From the NCBI GenBank assembly GCA_903917755.1, contig CAIXBT010000278.1, positions 1 through 39,566 on the forward strand: DNA of 39,566 bases, given 5' to 3'. Positions 16,602 through 24,603 of this stretch are shown in pieces. The position numbers and the translations under genes are program-made. How positions within the stretch are numbered: position 1 is the first letter of the stretch; each line of letters opens with the position of its first letter. This stretch comes from an uncultured Bacteroidota bacterium. GTDB taxonomy: Bacteria > Bacteroidota > Bacteroidia > Chitinophagales > LD1. The notes under the pieces were generated by a model that saw only the letters and a program-made list of their open reading frames with translations, was not told where the DNA came from and ran no database searches.

Positions 16602-17987
16602 ATGGAGGATTCGGAATTAGATATAGAAAAAATTGTTTGTAATAAATTTATTGATGCATTAAAGGAGAGCGAATTAATAACTCGGCCTCAGGATAAATGG
16701 AAAACTCCCATATTAATCAGAAGGTTTGATATAGTCATCTATAAAGAACCATATCCTTTGGCCGTCATTGAAGTAAAGGTAAGACTAGACAATAAAAATC
16801 TGCTAGCCAGAGCAACTGATCAAGTTAGATCAGCAATGTCAATAACCAATTCAAGGTATGGAATTGTAACTGATTCAAAAGAATACTTTATTTATGACAG
16901 AAATAAAAAAGAAGAAGATTTCGTACGCAAAAGTTTTGATGAAATTATTCATTCATTACTTCGTCCTGAAGAAATAAGAGTAAATGAACCTGATCGTCAA
17001 TTGGTTTTAGAAATAATTAAAAAATCTGCTCACCAGTTTTTAAATAATAATACAAGCTTTTTGAATTTTATTGATAGTGATTTAACTATTTCACAAATAC
17101 AATTCAATCAAAAGGAATCAGTTTTCTTTTTATCAGACGAATCCGTTAAAAAAGGAGAGATTGATAAATTTGAAAACATTTTTTTCAATAAGATTTTAGG
17201 AGATTTTATAGAAACAACCATTTGTCGGTATTCCTCTTTCAAAACCATTTTTGATATGATTAGTTACTTCTCGTTTAGAATGAATGGCTTGGCAGGAATG
17301 AATGATAAGACGGAAGTTAATTATGTGGAATCCTATCTTAACAAAGTAGAAAAACCGTATATCAAAGAACTTCCCGAAAACATAGAACAACTTAATAGGA
17401 GATATATAACATCATGTTCAAACATTAAAAGAAAGGACGATCTAACATTATGGAGATTATATTCAGAGGATGGCACAGGTGTGTGTTTGATTTTTACAGT
17501 TGATAAAACAAAACTAAATGAAAATGTTTTTATTAATAAAGTAAAATACGCAGATCGAGCAAATAAACATGCGGAATTGGAGTTTTTAAAACAAATCAAA
17601 GAAGATGTAGAGGCTACAACAGGTTTTGCCTTTGAGTTTAAAAAACTCGGATATTGGAAACATTTTTTTAAACCCTATGATTATTCTGTGGAAGAAGAAA
17701 TTAGATTGTTAATTATAGATGATGATTCATTACCAAAAATAAAGACGGATTGGGTAATGACATATACTCATTCTATAATTAATCCAATAATAGATTTTCA
17801 ACTTAACAATTCTAAATTCCCTATTAAATTAAATGGAATTATGCTTGGGCCTAAATGTCCAGAACAAGAAATAAATATGGTGCAGCTTAGAGAAATGATC
17901 CGAAAAAAATCAATTGATGCTAAATTAAAGGGAGTTGACATAGAAAATATACAAATTGAATTGTCAGGAATAAAGCACTATAGATAA
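16602..17987 (+). CDS. HsdR_N-like nuclease domain fused to a DUF2971-like domain
   Basis: A 461-residue soluble protein, clearly more AT-rich than its neighbours. Residues of about 1-110 resemble the N-terminal nuclease domain of type I restriction HsdR subunits: D43 in RRFDIVIYK, E57-V-K59 in LAVIEVKV (PD-(D/E)xK core), then ATDQVRSAM near Q74 and YGIVTDSKEYFIYD. Residues of about 195-440 resemble DUF2971: a CRYSSFKTIFDMISY start, GMNDKTE, ITSCSNIKRKDDLTLWRLY and GTGVCLIF. There is no helicase motor or methylase nearby. I start at the ATG at 16602; a TTG at 16572 is in frame. Its position beside a transposase in an island and its nuclease signature suggest a defence or mobile-element role, but the function is unknown. 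Confidence 0.75.
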   Translation: MEDSELDIEKIVCNKFIDALKESELITRPQDKWKTPILIRRFDIVIYKEPYPLAVIEVKVRLDNKNLLARATDQVRSAMSITNSRYGIVTDSKEYFIYDRNKKEEDFVRKSFDEIIHSLLRPEEIRVNEPDRQLVLEIIKKSAHQFLNNNTSFLNFIDSDLTISQIQFNQKESVFFLSDESVKKGEIDKFENIFFNKILGDFIETTICRYSSFKTIFDMISYFSFRMNGLAGMNDKTEVNYVESYLNKVEKPYIKELPENIEQLNRRYITSCSNIKRKDDLTLWRLYSEDGTGVCLIFTVDKTKLNENVFINKVKYADRANKHAELEFLKQIKEDVEATTGFAFEFKKLGYWKHFFKPYDYSVEEEIRLLIIDDDSLPKIKTDWVMTYTHSIINPIIDFQLNNSKFPIKLNGIMLGPKCPEQEINMVQLREMIRKKSIDAKLKGVDIENIQIELSGIKHYR

Positions 17988-18069
17988 TAATTTAATGTTT
18001 ATAGGTATCAGCGTAGACAAGAGCAAATGCTCAGGAATGTTTTTGATCAACAGTGCTTTACTACTATTT

Positions 18070-18077
18070 TATCTTTG
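18070..18077 (+). promoter_or_regulatory. Putative -7 box of the NTF2-like gene
   Basis: TATCTTTG matches TAnnTTTG, 12 bp before the ATG at 18090. A TTTTG lies upstream at 18041-18045, but the 24-bp spacing is longer than the usual 19-21. Confidence 0.4.
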
Positions 18078-18089
18078 TCAAACTAACCA

Positions 18090-18452
18090 ATGCCCTCAAC
18101 ACCCACCATATCCATAGCCCAGTCTTGGTTTGATGCATTCAATCAACACAACCTGGAAAAGCTGCTGGCGCTTTATGCTGACGATGCACAGCACTATAGC
18201 CCTAAGCTGAAGCTGCGCCAGCCGGAGACGAAGGGCCTCATCACCGGCAAGGATGCTTTGCGGTCATGGTGGCGGGATTCTTTTGAGCGATTGCCTACTC
18301 TGAGGTATGAGCCTTCGCGATTTATAGCAGATGATAATAGTATCTTTATGGAGTATACACGCTATGTCGACGGCGAAGATAGCATGACCATAGGCGAGGT
18401 GCTGGAGATCAGCGGTGGCCTGATTGTGGCATCACGGGTGTTTCATAGTTAG
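18090..18452 (+). CDS. NTF2-like / SnoaL-family protein
   Basis: A 120-residue single-domain protein of the NTF2-like fold (SnoaL/nuclear transport factor 2 type): AQSWFDAFNQHNLEKLLALYADDAQHYSP forms the first helices and strand, followed by GLITGKDALRSWWRDSFERLP and a C-terminal strand pair ending in ASRVFHS. Members are isomerases, hydrolases or ligand-binding proteins; no catalytic residues specific to one activity can be assigned. It is complete, with no signal peptide. A REP-like palindrome begins at the base after its TAG stop. Confidence 0.78.
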   Translation: MPSTPTISIAQSWFDAFNQHNLEKLLALYADDAQHYSPKLKLRQPETKGLITGKDALRSWWRDSFERLPTLRYEPSRFIADDNSIFMEYTRYVDGEDSMTIGEVLEISGGLIVASRVFHS

Positions 18453-18474
18453 GAGGCGCAAAATATTGCGCCTC
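18453..18474. repeat. REP-like palindrome, copy 5 with compensatory arm changes
   Basis: Arms GAGGCGCAA and TTGCGCCTC with loop AATA. Relative to the other copies the fourth base is G instead of A and the partner is C instead of T, so pairing is kept. It starts directly after the stop codon of the NTF2-like gene. Confidence 0.8.
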
Positions 18475-18495
18475 TACGAAGTCCCTTTATTTCCT

Positions 18496-18503
18496 TACCT
18501 TTG
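18496..18503 (+). promoter_or_regulatory. Putative -7 box of the rlmL-like gene
   Basis: TACCTTTG matches TAnnTTTG. A transcript from here would start near 18510 and begin with the hairpin at 18512-18533. No convincing -33 TTTG is seen. Confidence 0.5.
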
Positions 18504-18511
18504 CGACATAC

Positions 18512-18533
18512 AGAATGAAGTGGGCTTCATTCT
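18512..18533 (+). promoter_or_regulatory. Leader hairpin before the rlmL-like gene
   Basis: A 9-bp perfect stem (AGAATGAAG / CTTCATTCT, loop TGGG) followed by an A/T-rich stretch with T-runs. It lies at the predicted 5' end of the transcript and covers an in-frame ATG at 18515, which argues for the downstream start at 18563. Confidence 0.5.
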
Positions 18534-18562
18534 TAATTTTTAATTTTAAAATTCAAATAGAG

Positions 18563-19750
18563 ATGAAGGGTATCTCAGAAAATTTCAAAATGGTCGCCAA
18601 GACCATCTTCGGCCTGGAGGAGATCTGCGCAGGCGAGCTCCGCAAAATGGGCGCTGAAAATATCAACCTGCACAATCGCGCGGTAAGCTTCGAAGGTAAT
18701 ATCGGTGTGATGTACAAGGCCAATCTCATGGTGCGGACTGCCCTGCGGATACTGGTGCCTATGCATGAGTTTAGCGTGAGCGACGAACATCAATTTTACA
18801 ATGAGGTAAAAAAGATAGACTGGAGCGTATACCTCTCTGCAGATGATACGCTGGCTATCGATACGGTGCTCAATACACCTATCTTTAACCACTCGCAGTA
18901 TATTTCGCAGAAGGCCAAAGACGCGATAGTGGATCAGTTTCGTGAGCGCTATGGACGGCGTCCATCAGTGGACCTCGACAAGCCGACACTTCGTATCCAT
19001 ATTCACATTTATAATGAAACTTGCTCGATAGCATTTGACAGTTCGGGTGAGTCGCTGCACAAACGCGGCTACCGCGCCAAGACCAATCTCGCGCCGATCA
19101 ATGAGGTACTCGCTGCGGGACTGGTGATGGTGGCAGGGTGGACAGGGCGCACGCCACTGGTCGATCCGATGTGCGGCTCCGGTACAATACTGATTGAAGC
19201 GGCCATGATCGCTTCTGACATTCCCTGCAATATCCACCGTGAGTGGTTCGGGTTTGAGATGTGGCATAGCTTTCTGCCCTATGATGCGGAACTATGGAAG
19301 ACCATCCATACAGCAGCTATCGACAAGATCAATGATGCCGATGTGAAACTATACGGCTGTGAAATATCTCCGCATGTGACCCGCAAGGCCAAAGAAAATA
19401 TCAAGTGGGCAAAAGTCGAGGACATGATCACGATCGTCAATACCGACTTTCAGGATTTCGCGCCACCAGAGGGCAGCGGCACACTCATCATGAACCCGCC
19501 CTATGGCGAACGTATGGACAATGATGACCTGACAGCGCTCTATAAATCTATCGGCGATACTTTTAAAAAACGCTATCAGGGCTACGACTGCTGGGTGATC
19601 AGCTCTAATATGGAAGCGCTGAAGAATGTGGGTCTCCGCCCTTCACGCAAGGTGACCCTCTACAACGGTCAGCTCGAATGCCGCTATATGATGTACAGCA
19701 TGTATGCAGGGACCAAGAAGCTGCACAAACTGGAGGGAAAACAGGAATAG
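18563..19750 (+). CDS. THUMP-domain 23S rRNA methyltransferase (RlmL-like)
   Basis: A 395-residue SAM-dependent RNA methyltransferase. The N-terminal part (FKMVAKTIFGLEEICAGELRKMGAENI) is a ferredoxin-like/THUMP RNA-binding module; the C-terminal part is an N6/N2-type Rossmann methylase with DPMCGSGTILIEAA at about 201 and the catalytic NPPYGERM at about 311. It corresponds to the first half of E. coli RlmL (m2G2445 of 23S rRNA), without the RlmK half. The ATG at 18563 is chosen because the family begins a few residues before FKMVAKT; the ATG at 18515 lies in a hairpin. A tRNA target cannot be excluded. Confidence 0.87.
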   Translation: MKGISENFKMVAKTIFGLEEICAGELRKMGAENINLHNRAVSFEGNIGVMYKANLMVRTALRILVPMHEFSVSDEHQFYNEVKKIDWSVYLSADDTLAIDTVLNTPIFNHSQYISQKAKDAIVDQFRERYGRRPSVDLDKPTLRIHIHIYNETCSIAFDSSGESLHKRGYRAKTNLAPINEVLAAGLVMVAGWTGRTPLVDPMCGSGTILIEAAMIASDIPCNIHREWFGFEMWHSFLPYDAELWKTIHTAAIDKINDADVKLYGCEISPHVTRKAKENIKWAKVEDMITIVNTDFQDFAPPEGSGTLIMNPPYGERMDNDDLTALYKSIGDTFKKRYQGYDCWVISSNMEALKNVGLRPSRKVTLYNGQLECRYMMYSMYAGTKKLHKLEGKQE

Positions 19751-19870
19751 ACTGAGCATAGATTCATATCTGTTTTTGTCGACAAATTTGTTTTTTCAGC
19801 AATAAGGCTGTAAAATCGTATCCCATTTTATTCGTCTATATTATTATTAAACAATAAAAATCATACAATC

Positions 19871-20482
19871 ATGGCTTTCACATTACCGGAACTTCCATAC
19901 GCATATAACGCACTGGAACCCTACATCGATGCACGCACTATGGAGATTCACCATAGCAAACACCACAACGCTTATGTCACCAATCTCAATGCCGCTCTGG
20001 CCGGAGGTGAGTGGGAAGGAAAATCACTTGAAGAACTGATGGCAAATATGTCGAAACTGCCTGCAGCCGTGCGCAATAATGGTGGCGGCCACTGGAACCA
20101 CAGTTTCTTCTGGCAGGTCATGGGCCCTAATGCCGGCGGCACTCCAAGTGGCGCACTGGCAGATGCCATCACAGCACAGCTAGGTGGTTTTGATAAATTC
20201 AAAGAAGACTTTGCGAAGGCCGGCGCTACCCGTTTCGGCTCAGGCTGGGCATGGCTCTGTGTAAAGAAAGACAAAACCCTTTGCGTTTGTTCTTCTCCTA
20301 ATCAGGATAATCCGCTGATGGATATCTCTGACTGTCCGGGCACTCCGATACTCGGCGTAGACGTATGGGAACATGCATACTACCTGCACTATCAGAACCG
20401 CCGTCCTGACTATCTCGCTGCTTTCTTCAATGTGATCAACTGGGCGGAAGTAGAAAAGAGATATGCTGAGGCGATCAAGTAA
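19871..20482 (+). CDS. sod: Superoxide dismutase, Fe/Mn type
   Basis: A complete 203-residue cytoplasmic enzyme that converts superoxide to oxygen and peroxide. The four metal ligands are H27 (MEIHHSKHH), H77 (GHWNHSFFW), D164 and H168 ([11 protein letters not shown]). The mixture of GGGH-NH (Mn-like) with GPNAGG (Fe-like) residues leaves metal preference open; cambialistic use is common in Bacteroidota. No signal peptide, so it is cytosolic. It is followed by a strong terminator at 20504-20539. The 120-bp gap upstream contains a perfect TTTGTCGACAAA palindrome (19775-19786) of unknown meaning. Confidence 0.96.
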   Translation: MAFTLPELPYAYNALEPYIDARTMEIHHSKHHNAYVTNLNAALAGGEWEGKSLEELMANMSKLPAAVRNNGGGHWNHSFFWQVMGPNAGGTPSGALADAITAQLGGFDKFKEDFAKAGATRFGSGWAWLCVKKDKTLCVCSSPNQDNPLMDISDCPGTPILGVDVWEHAYYLHYQNRRPDYLAAFFNVINWAEVEKRYAEAIK

Positions 20483-20503
20483 TTAATCAGAAAGTATATC
20501 AGG

Positions 20504-20539
20504 AAATCCGGGAATCTTTAAGCTAGTTTCCGGATTTTT
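20504..20539 (+). terminator. Intrinsic terminator of the sod gene
   Basis: Arms AAATCCGGGAA (20504-20514) and TTTCCGGATTT (20527-20537) form 11 pairs with one G.U, a 12-base loop and a T-run. The toxin gene of the convergent TA pair ends 10 bp further on, so the hairpin may serve both directions. Confidence 0.85.
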
Positions 20540-20547
20540 ATTTTGGG

Positions 20548-20847
20548 CTACTTCTTTCTTGATTTCCATGTTTTCGGATCACGGGTGAGATGAATTATCG
20601 CCAAGATCAACACGGTTTCCTTTGAAACAACATAGAATATACCAAAAGGAAATCGTTTCAGATTGACTTTTCGTTTGTTTTTATAGACTTTTTGGAAATG
20701 TAATGGGCTACGTTCTATTTGATATAATACGGCTTCTACTGATAGGAGAAATTCAGCTCCAAGCCCGTTCAACTGCTGCTCATAATAGTCGTAACTTTCC
20801 ATAAGGTCAGCTTCAACTTTAGAACCAAAAGCAATTCTATAGATCAT
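20548..20847 (-). CDS. RelE/ParE-family toxin
   Basis: A 99-residue basic protein with the ParE-type plasmid stabilisation fold: YRIAFGSKVEADLMESYDYYEQQ at the N-terminus, a LYQIERSPLHFQKVYKN middle, and the beta core RFPFGIFYVVSKETVLILAIIHLTRDP. ParE members poison gyrase and RelE members cut ribosome-bound mRNA; the absence of obvious RelE catalytic residues and the sequence pattern favour ParE-like. Its ATG overlaps the antitoxin stop by 4 bp (ATGA), the normal layout with the antitoxin first. Confidence 0.88.
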   Translation of the reverse strand: MIYRIAFGSKVEADLMESYDYYEQQLNGLGAEFLLSVEAVLYQIERSPLHFQKVYKNKRKVNLKRFPFGIFYVVSKETVLILAIIHLTRDPKTWKSRKK

Positions 20848-21056
20848 TTCTTTCTGGCAGTAATAGACTTCTTAATTTCCTCCCAGGACTTTTTTGAGAT
20901 CTTGCCTGAGAGGGCATCTGCTTCTCTTTCGTCCAATAATTTTTTTTGCGCAGCAGATAATTTCATGGAAGTATCAGCCGCTATGCTGTCCCAAATATCT
21001 TCTACCAGAAGTATCCTCTCAGCTACACTTAATGATTTGTATTCCTCTTTCAGCAT
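20844..21056 (-). CDS. Antitoxin of the ParE-type module (addiction module component family)
   Basis: A 70-residue charged helical protein: LSVAERILLVEDIWDSIAAD followed by LSAAQKKLLDEREADAL and a basic KKSWEEIKKSITARKK tail. This is the pattern of the putative addiction module component family that precedes ParE/RelE toxins. It should bind and neutralise the toxin encoded directly downstream and probably repress the operon, although no clear palindromic operator is visible upstream. Confidence 0.87.
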   Translation of the reverse strand: MLKEEYKSLSVAERILLVEDIWDSIAADTSMKLSAAQKKLLDEREADALSGKISKKSWEEIKKSITARKK

Positions 21057-21126
21057 TGCTCTGCTTTTATATAAAATTACAAAATATTACTGATTAACTA
21101 TTTTCCTTTTTCCAGATTAACCTCTG

Positions 21127-22911
21127 TCACGCCACAGCCTTCTCCTGATTGAACTGCATATCATAGAGGCGTTTATAGTACCCATTTAAGGCCATGAGTT
21201 CATCATGATTGCCGAACTCTTTCATTTCGCCGCGGTCGAGTAGCATGATCTTATGAGCGTGACGAATGGTAGATAGGCGATGCGCGATGACGATAGATGT
21301 ACGCCCTTTGACGAGTTTCTCGATGGCCTGCTGCACCACATATTCTGACTCAGTATCTATAGATGAAGTAGCCTCATCGAGTATCAGTATGGCAGGGTCA
21401 TATACCAGCGCACGCACGAATGAGATCAACTGACGCTGACCCATAGAGAGCGTAGCGCCGCGCTCCATGACCTTATAGTCATAACCTCCGGGCAGCCGCA
21501 TGATAAACTCATGTGCTCCGATGGCCTTAGATGCCTCCATCACTTTCTCGCGAGTGATACTTTCGTTGCGGAGGGTGATATTGTCATACACACTTCCCGC
21601 AAAGAGAAACACATCCTGCAGTACGATGCTCATCTGTGAGCGGAGCGCTGCAAGTTTGTAATCCCTGATACTTACATCATCTATTCGGATGTCGCCTTTG
21701 TTTATTTCGTAAAACCGGCCGAGCAATGACATGGTGGAAGTTTTGCCTGAGCCTGTAGCGCCCACCAGTGCCAGTGTTTGACCGGCAGGGAGTTCAAAAT
21801 CCAATCCTTTCAACACATAATTTTCCCCTTCATAAGCGAACCAGACTTTGTCAAATTTGATCTTGCCCTGAGTATGGGTCGGAGCGAATGTGCCGCTGTC
21901 TGCTATGAAGTTATCCTTATCCAATAACTTGAAAACACGCTCTGCGGCTATGATACCCCGCTGAATGGTGTTGACCTTATCTGCTATGAAGCGCAGCGGC
22001 CTGAAGAGCAGATTGATCAGCATGATGAATGAGCTGATCACACCTACAGAGGCATACCCACGCACTATCTGCCCAGAGGCATACCAGACCATCAGCCCGA
22101 TAGCGACAGCGAGCAGTATCTCCACAGCGGGAAAGAACAGCGAATAATACCAGATGCCTCTGATATTGGCATCGCGAAGCTGGTCATTGATCCCGGTGAA
22201 TTTTTTCTGCTCCTTCTCCTCCACATTGAATATCTGGATGATGCGCATACCGGTGATATGCTCCTGCAGAAAGGCATTGAGACGGCCTATCTGCGTGCGC
22301 TCATCCTGAAAGGAGGCCTTGACCCCGCGCTGAAACCAACGAGTCATTATCAACAGAAAAGGCAAGGGCAGCAGCGTGATCAGACTCAGTCTCCAATTGA
22401 CTGAAAACATATAGATGGCCACTGAGATGATGGTGAGAATGTCTGAAAAGATAGTGATCAGCCCCTCAGAGAAAGTATCATTGATGGCCTCAACGTCTGT
22501 GATGGTACGGGTCGTAGAGGTACCGATAGGAGTGGTGTCAAAATATTGCAGCTTAGAGAAGATCACGTGGCTGTAGACTCGTTTGCGGAGGTCGCGGATG
22601 ATGCTCGTGCCCAGCCAGGCAGTCAGATAGCCGAAGTAATAGCGCATGGCAGTATCCACCACCAATAGCACGATCATGATGAGCGCTATGGTCCGCAGGC
22701 CATTCATATCAAACACGGATATATAATCATCTATGGCTTTGGCTACCAGATACGGGCGCAATGGTGCCATCAGAGCCAGGATCAGCGACAGACCGATAGC
22801 TCCGTAAAATTCAAATTTGTAAGGAATGGCGAGAGCCAGAACCCGCCTTATGAGCGAAATATCAAGCTTCTTTTTTGGTTCTTCTGATGACATTAGTGAC
22901 AAAAATAGCAT
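21127..22911 (-). CDS. ABC exporter, fused membrane and ATPase domains (MsbA-like)
   Basis: A 594-residue half-transporter that works as a homo- or heterodimer in the inner membrane. Residues of about 30-320 contain six membrane helices of a type IV exporter. The ATPase follows: Walker A GATGSGKT at 384-391, signature LSMGQ at 488-492, Walker B ILILDEA at 508-514 and the switch H544. It resembles lipid A/multidrug exporters; the substrate is not determinable. Two in-frame ATGs exist (22911 and 22893); the second gives MSSEEPKKKLDIS. It is divergent from the small gene at 22993. Confidence 0.92.
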   Translation of the reverse strand: MLFLSLMSSEEPKKKLDISLIRRVLALAIPYKFEFYGAIGLSLILALMAPLRPYLVAKAIDDYISVFDMNGLRTIALIMIVLLVVDTAMRYYFGYLTAWLGTSIIRDLRKRVYSHVIFSKLQYFDTTPIGTSTTRTITDVEAINDTFSEGLITIFSDILTIISVAIYMFSVNWRLSLITLLPLPFLLIMTRWFQRGVKASFQDERTQIGRLNAFLQEHITGMRIIQIFNVEEKEQKKFTGINDQLRDANIRGIWYYSLFFPAVEILLAVAIGLMVWYASGQIVRGYASVGVISSFIMLINLLFRPLRFIADKVNTIQRGIIAAERVFKLLDKDNFIADSGTFAPTHTQGKIKFDKVWFAYEGENYVLKGLDFELPAGQTLALVGATGSGKTSTMSLLGRFYEINKGDIRIDDVSIRDYKLAALRSQMSIVLQDVFLFAGSVYDNITLRNESITREKVMEASKAIGAHEFIMRLPGGYDYKVMERGATLSMGQRQLISFVRALVYDPAILILDEATSSIDTESEYVVQQAIEKLVKGRTSIVIAHRLSTIRHAHKIMLLDRGEMKEFGNHDELMALNGYYKRLYDMQFNQEKAVA

Positions 22912-22955
22912 AAATCTCCCGCAGATCCCGGTGTTTTACGCAGATGAATACATGT

Positions 22956-22988
22956 TTTGCAGAATGCAAATTTGTTGTTTTACTTTCA
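22956..22988 (+). promoter_or_regulatory. Possible promoter of the small conserved gene
   Basis: TTTG (22956-22959), a 21-bp spacer and TACTTTCA (22981-22988), the last matching TAnnTTTG at six of eight positions (all six fixed positions except the last two). The ATG at 22993 follows so closely that the transcript would be leaderless or nearly so. Confidence 0.35.
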
Positions 22989-22992
22989 TGTC

Positions 22993-23466
22993 ATGAAAGC
23001 AGCTACCCTTCATGAGTTAAAACAGGAACTGACCCATCTGCCGGCCAAGGAGCTATTAGAGTTATGCCTCCGTTTGGGCCGTTTCAAAAAAGAGAATAAA
23101 GAGCTGCTTACCTATCTGATATTTGAATCGCATGATGAGCGGTACTTTATCGAAAATGTAAAAGCGCATATAGACAGCGAGTTTGAGGTGATACCCAAAG
23201 ACAACAATCTCTATCTGGTCAAAAAGAGCCTGCGCAAGATACTTCGCACCATCATGAAGTATATTCGCTTCACGGGTTCTAAGATAGTGGAGGTGGAACT
23301 ATTGCTGCACTACTGTGAAGTGCTGAAGCAGTCCGGCATACCGATCCACAGGACCACCGCACTCACGAACCTGTATGAAGCACAGATCAAAAAAATAAAG
23401 AAAGCATTGCCTTCGCTGCATGAGGACCTGCAGTATGATTATACTAAGAAGATGGAAGGCTTATGA
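22993..23466 (+). CDS. Conserved small protein of unknown function
   Basis: A 157-residue, mostly alpha-helical, basic protein: TLHELKQELTHLPAKELLELCLRLGRFKKENKELLTYLIFE at the N-terminus, then LVKKSLRKILRTIMKYIRFTGSKIVEVELLLHYCEVLK. No membrane segment, signal peptide or catalytic motif. I have the impression of a family confined to Bacteroidota but cannot name it. I use the ATG at 22993; a TTG at 22957 would add 12 residues (containing the possible promoter). It is divergent from the ABC exporter and precedes the glycerophosphodiesterase-like gene by 57 bp on the same strand. Confidence 0.75.
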   Translation: MKAATLHELKQELTHLPAKELLELCLRLGRFKKENKELLTYLIFESHDERYFIENVKAHIDSEFEVIPKDNNLYLVKKSLRKILRTIMKYIRFTGSKIVEVELLLHYCEVLKQSGIPIHRTTALTNLYEAQIKKIKKALPSLHEDLQYDYTKKMEGL

Positions 23467-23523
23467 TCATAAAGAGAGTTATGAATTTATATTTTATCTT
23501 AGTCATACACAAAACGTAAGGAT

Positions 23524-24408
23524 ATGAAACTACTAAACATTGTACTTTTATCTGTTCTCTCTACTGCTGCGATTGCACAGACGATTGATATAGGAGGAAA
23601 CCGCGGCTTCAGGGGCATGTATCCCGAAAACAGCATACAGGCATTCACCCGTGCGGTCAAGATCGGTGTCAATACCATAGAGGTGGATGTGGTGATGAGC
23701 AAGGACGATCAGGTACTCGTCTCGCATGACCTGACCATAGACGAGAATATCTGCTCCAAACCTGACGGCACAGCCATGACCGATGCCGATAAGGATAAGT
23801 ACAAGATCTATGCGATGTCCTATGAGGAGATCAAAAAATTTGACTGCGGATCGAGGGGAAATAACCGCTTCACCGATCAGGTCAAGCAGAGTGCATACAA
23901 GCCGCTGCTCACAGAAGTGATAGATGCCATCGAGAAATACATCAAGGACAATAATCTCCCTCCCGTGACCTACAATATCCAGATCGTATCATCTAAAAAA
24001 GGCGATGAAGTGATGCACCCCGAGCCACCGCAATTCAGCAAGGCAGTGTATAATATAGTAAAGACCAAAGGCGTTCTGGCGCACACGCTTTTCTCTTCAT
24101 TTGACATGCGCGTACTGCAGGAGCTGCACAAGATGGATGGCTCTGCCTTGACCGCACTACTCTCTGAGAAGAGCACGGACGATCTGGAGACGAACCTCAA
24201 GGACCTGCATTTCAATCCTACCGTCTACAGCCCGGCTTTTCTATTGGTGACTAAAACGATGGTCACCAAATGCCACGCACTCGGCATCAAGGTCATAGCC
24301 TGGACACCAAACGATATAGCCAAAATGACCGCCCTGAAAACGCTGGGTGTAGATGGGATCATTACAGACTATCCTGACAGGGCGATCAAGGCACTAAGAC
24401 CGAAGTAG
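23524..24408 (+). CDS. Secreted glycerophosphodiester phosphodiesterase homologue, probably inactive
   Basis: A 294-residue exported TIM-barrel protein of the GDPD family. Residues 1-18 are a signal peptide (MKLLNIVLLSVLSTAAIA|Q). The family usually has a catalytic histidine in GHRG, then PEN, a metal pair in E-x-D, a second histidine in SHD, and a metal-binding Glu in NIEIK. Here the first histidine is N26 (GGNRG), the PEN and E53/D55 and H68 are kept, and the NIEIK site reads NIQIV (Q153, V155). Each change is one base away from the usual codon. The C-terminal VIAWTPND and GVDGIITDYPDRA are normal. So the fold is kept but activity is doubtful; ligand binding or an altered reaction is possible. 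Confidence 0.85.
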   Translation: MKLLNIVLLSVLSTAAIAQTIDIGGNRGFRGMYPENSIQAFTRAVKIGVNTIEVDVVMSKDDQVLVSHDLTIDENICSKPDGTAMTDADKDKYKIYAMSYEEIKKFDCGSRGNNRFTDQVKQSAYKPLLTEVIDAIEKYIKDNNLPPVTYNIQIVSSKKGDEVMHPEPPQFSKAVYNIVKTKGVLAHTLFSSFDMRVLQELHKMDGSALTALLSEKSTDDLETNLKDLHFNPTVYSPAFLLVTKTMVTKCHALGIKVIAWTPNDIAKMTALKTLGVDGIITDYPDRAIKALRPK

Positions 24409-24603
24409 GATTTATAATTCGCATTGCAAATGAGGCCGAGTGAGGGGAAGTTTTCGCGCACTATGAGTGGTACGGTGACAACACCGACCAAAGGTGGAAA
24501 ATTCTATCTATATTAGTGATGCGCTAGCCTCAATGATCTGATATGAAAATCAATACATTGTCGATTTATTATAGATTCTAGTTAAAACAGCCCGCTAAAT
24601 AAT

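Noticed and set aside
18020-18046. GAGC/GCTC hairpin with following T residues as a terminator for the nuclease-DUF2971 gene
   Set aside because: The stem is only four base pairs and the T-run is distant.
15748-18474. The five GAGACGC palindromes as a CRISPR array
   Set aside because: Spacing is irregular, one copy is inside a gene, orientation varies, and there are no cas genes.
19775-19786. TTTGTCGACAAA palindrome upstream of sod
   Set aside because: It is perfect but short, unrepeated in the window and not at a clear promoter position, so it is only mentioned with sod.
24430-24516. 28-codon ORF between the phosphodiesterase-like gene and the hypothetical gene
   Set aside because: No promoter, no family resemblance, and a different frame over the same bases looks equally coding-like.
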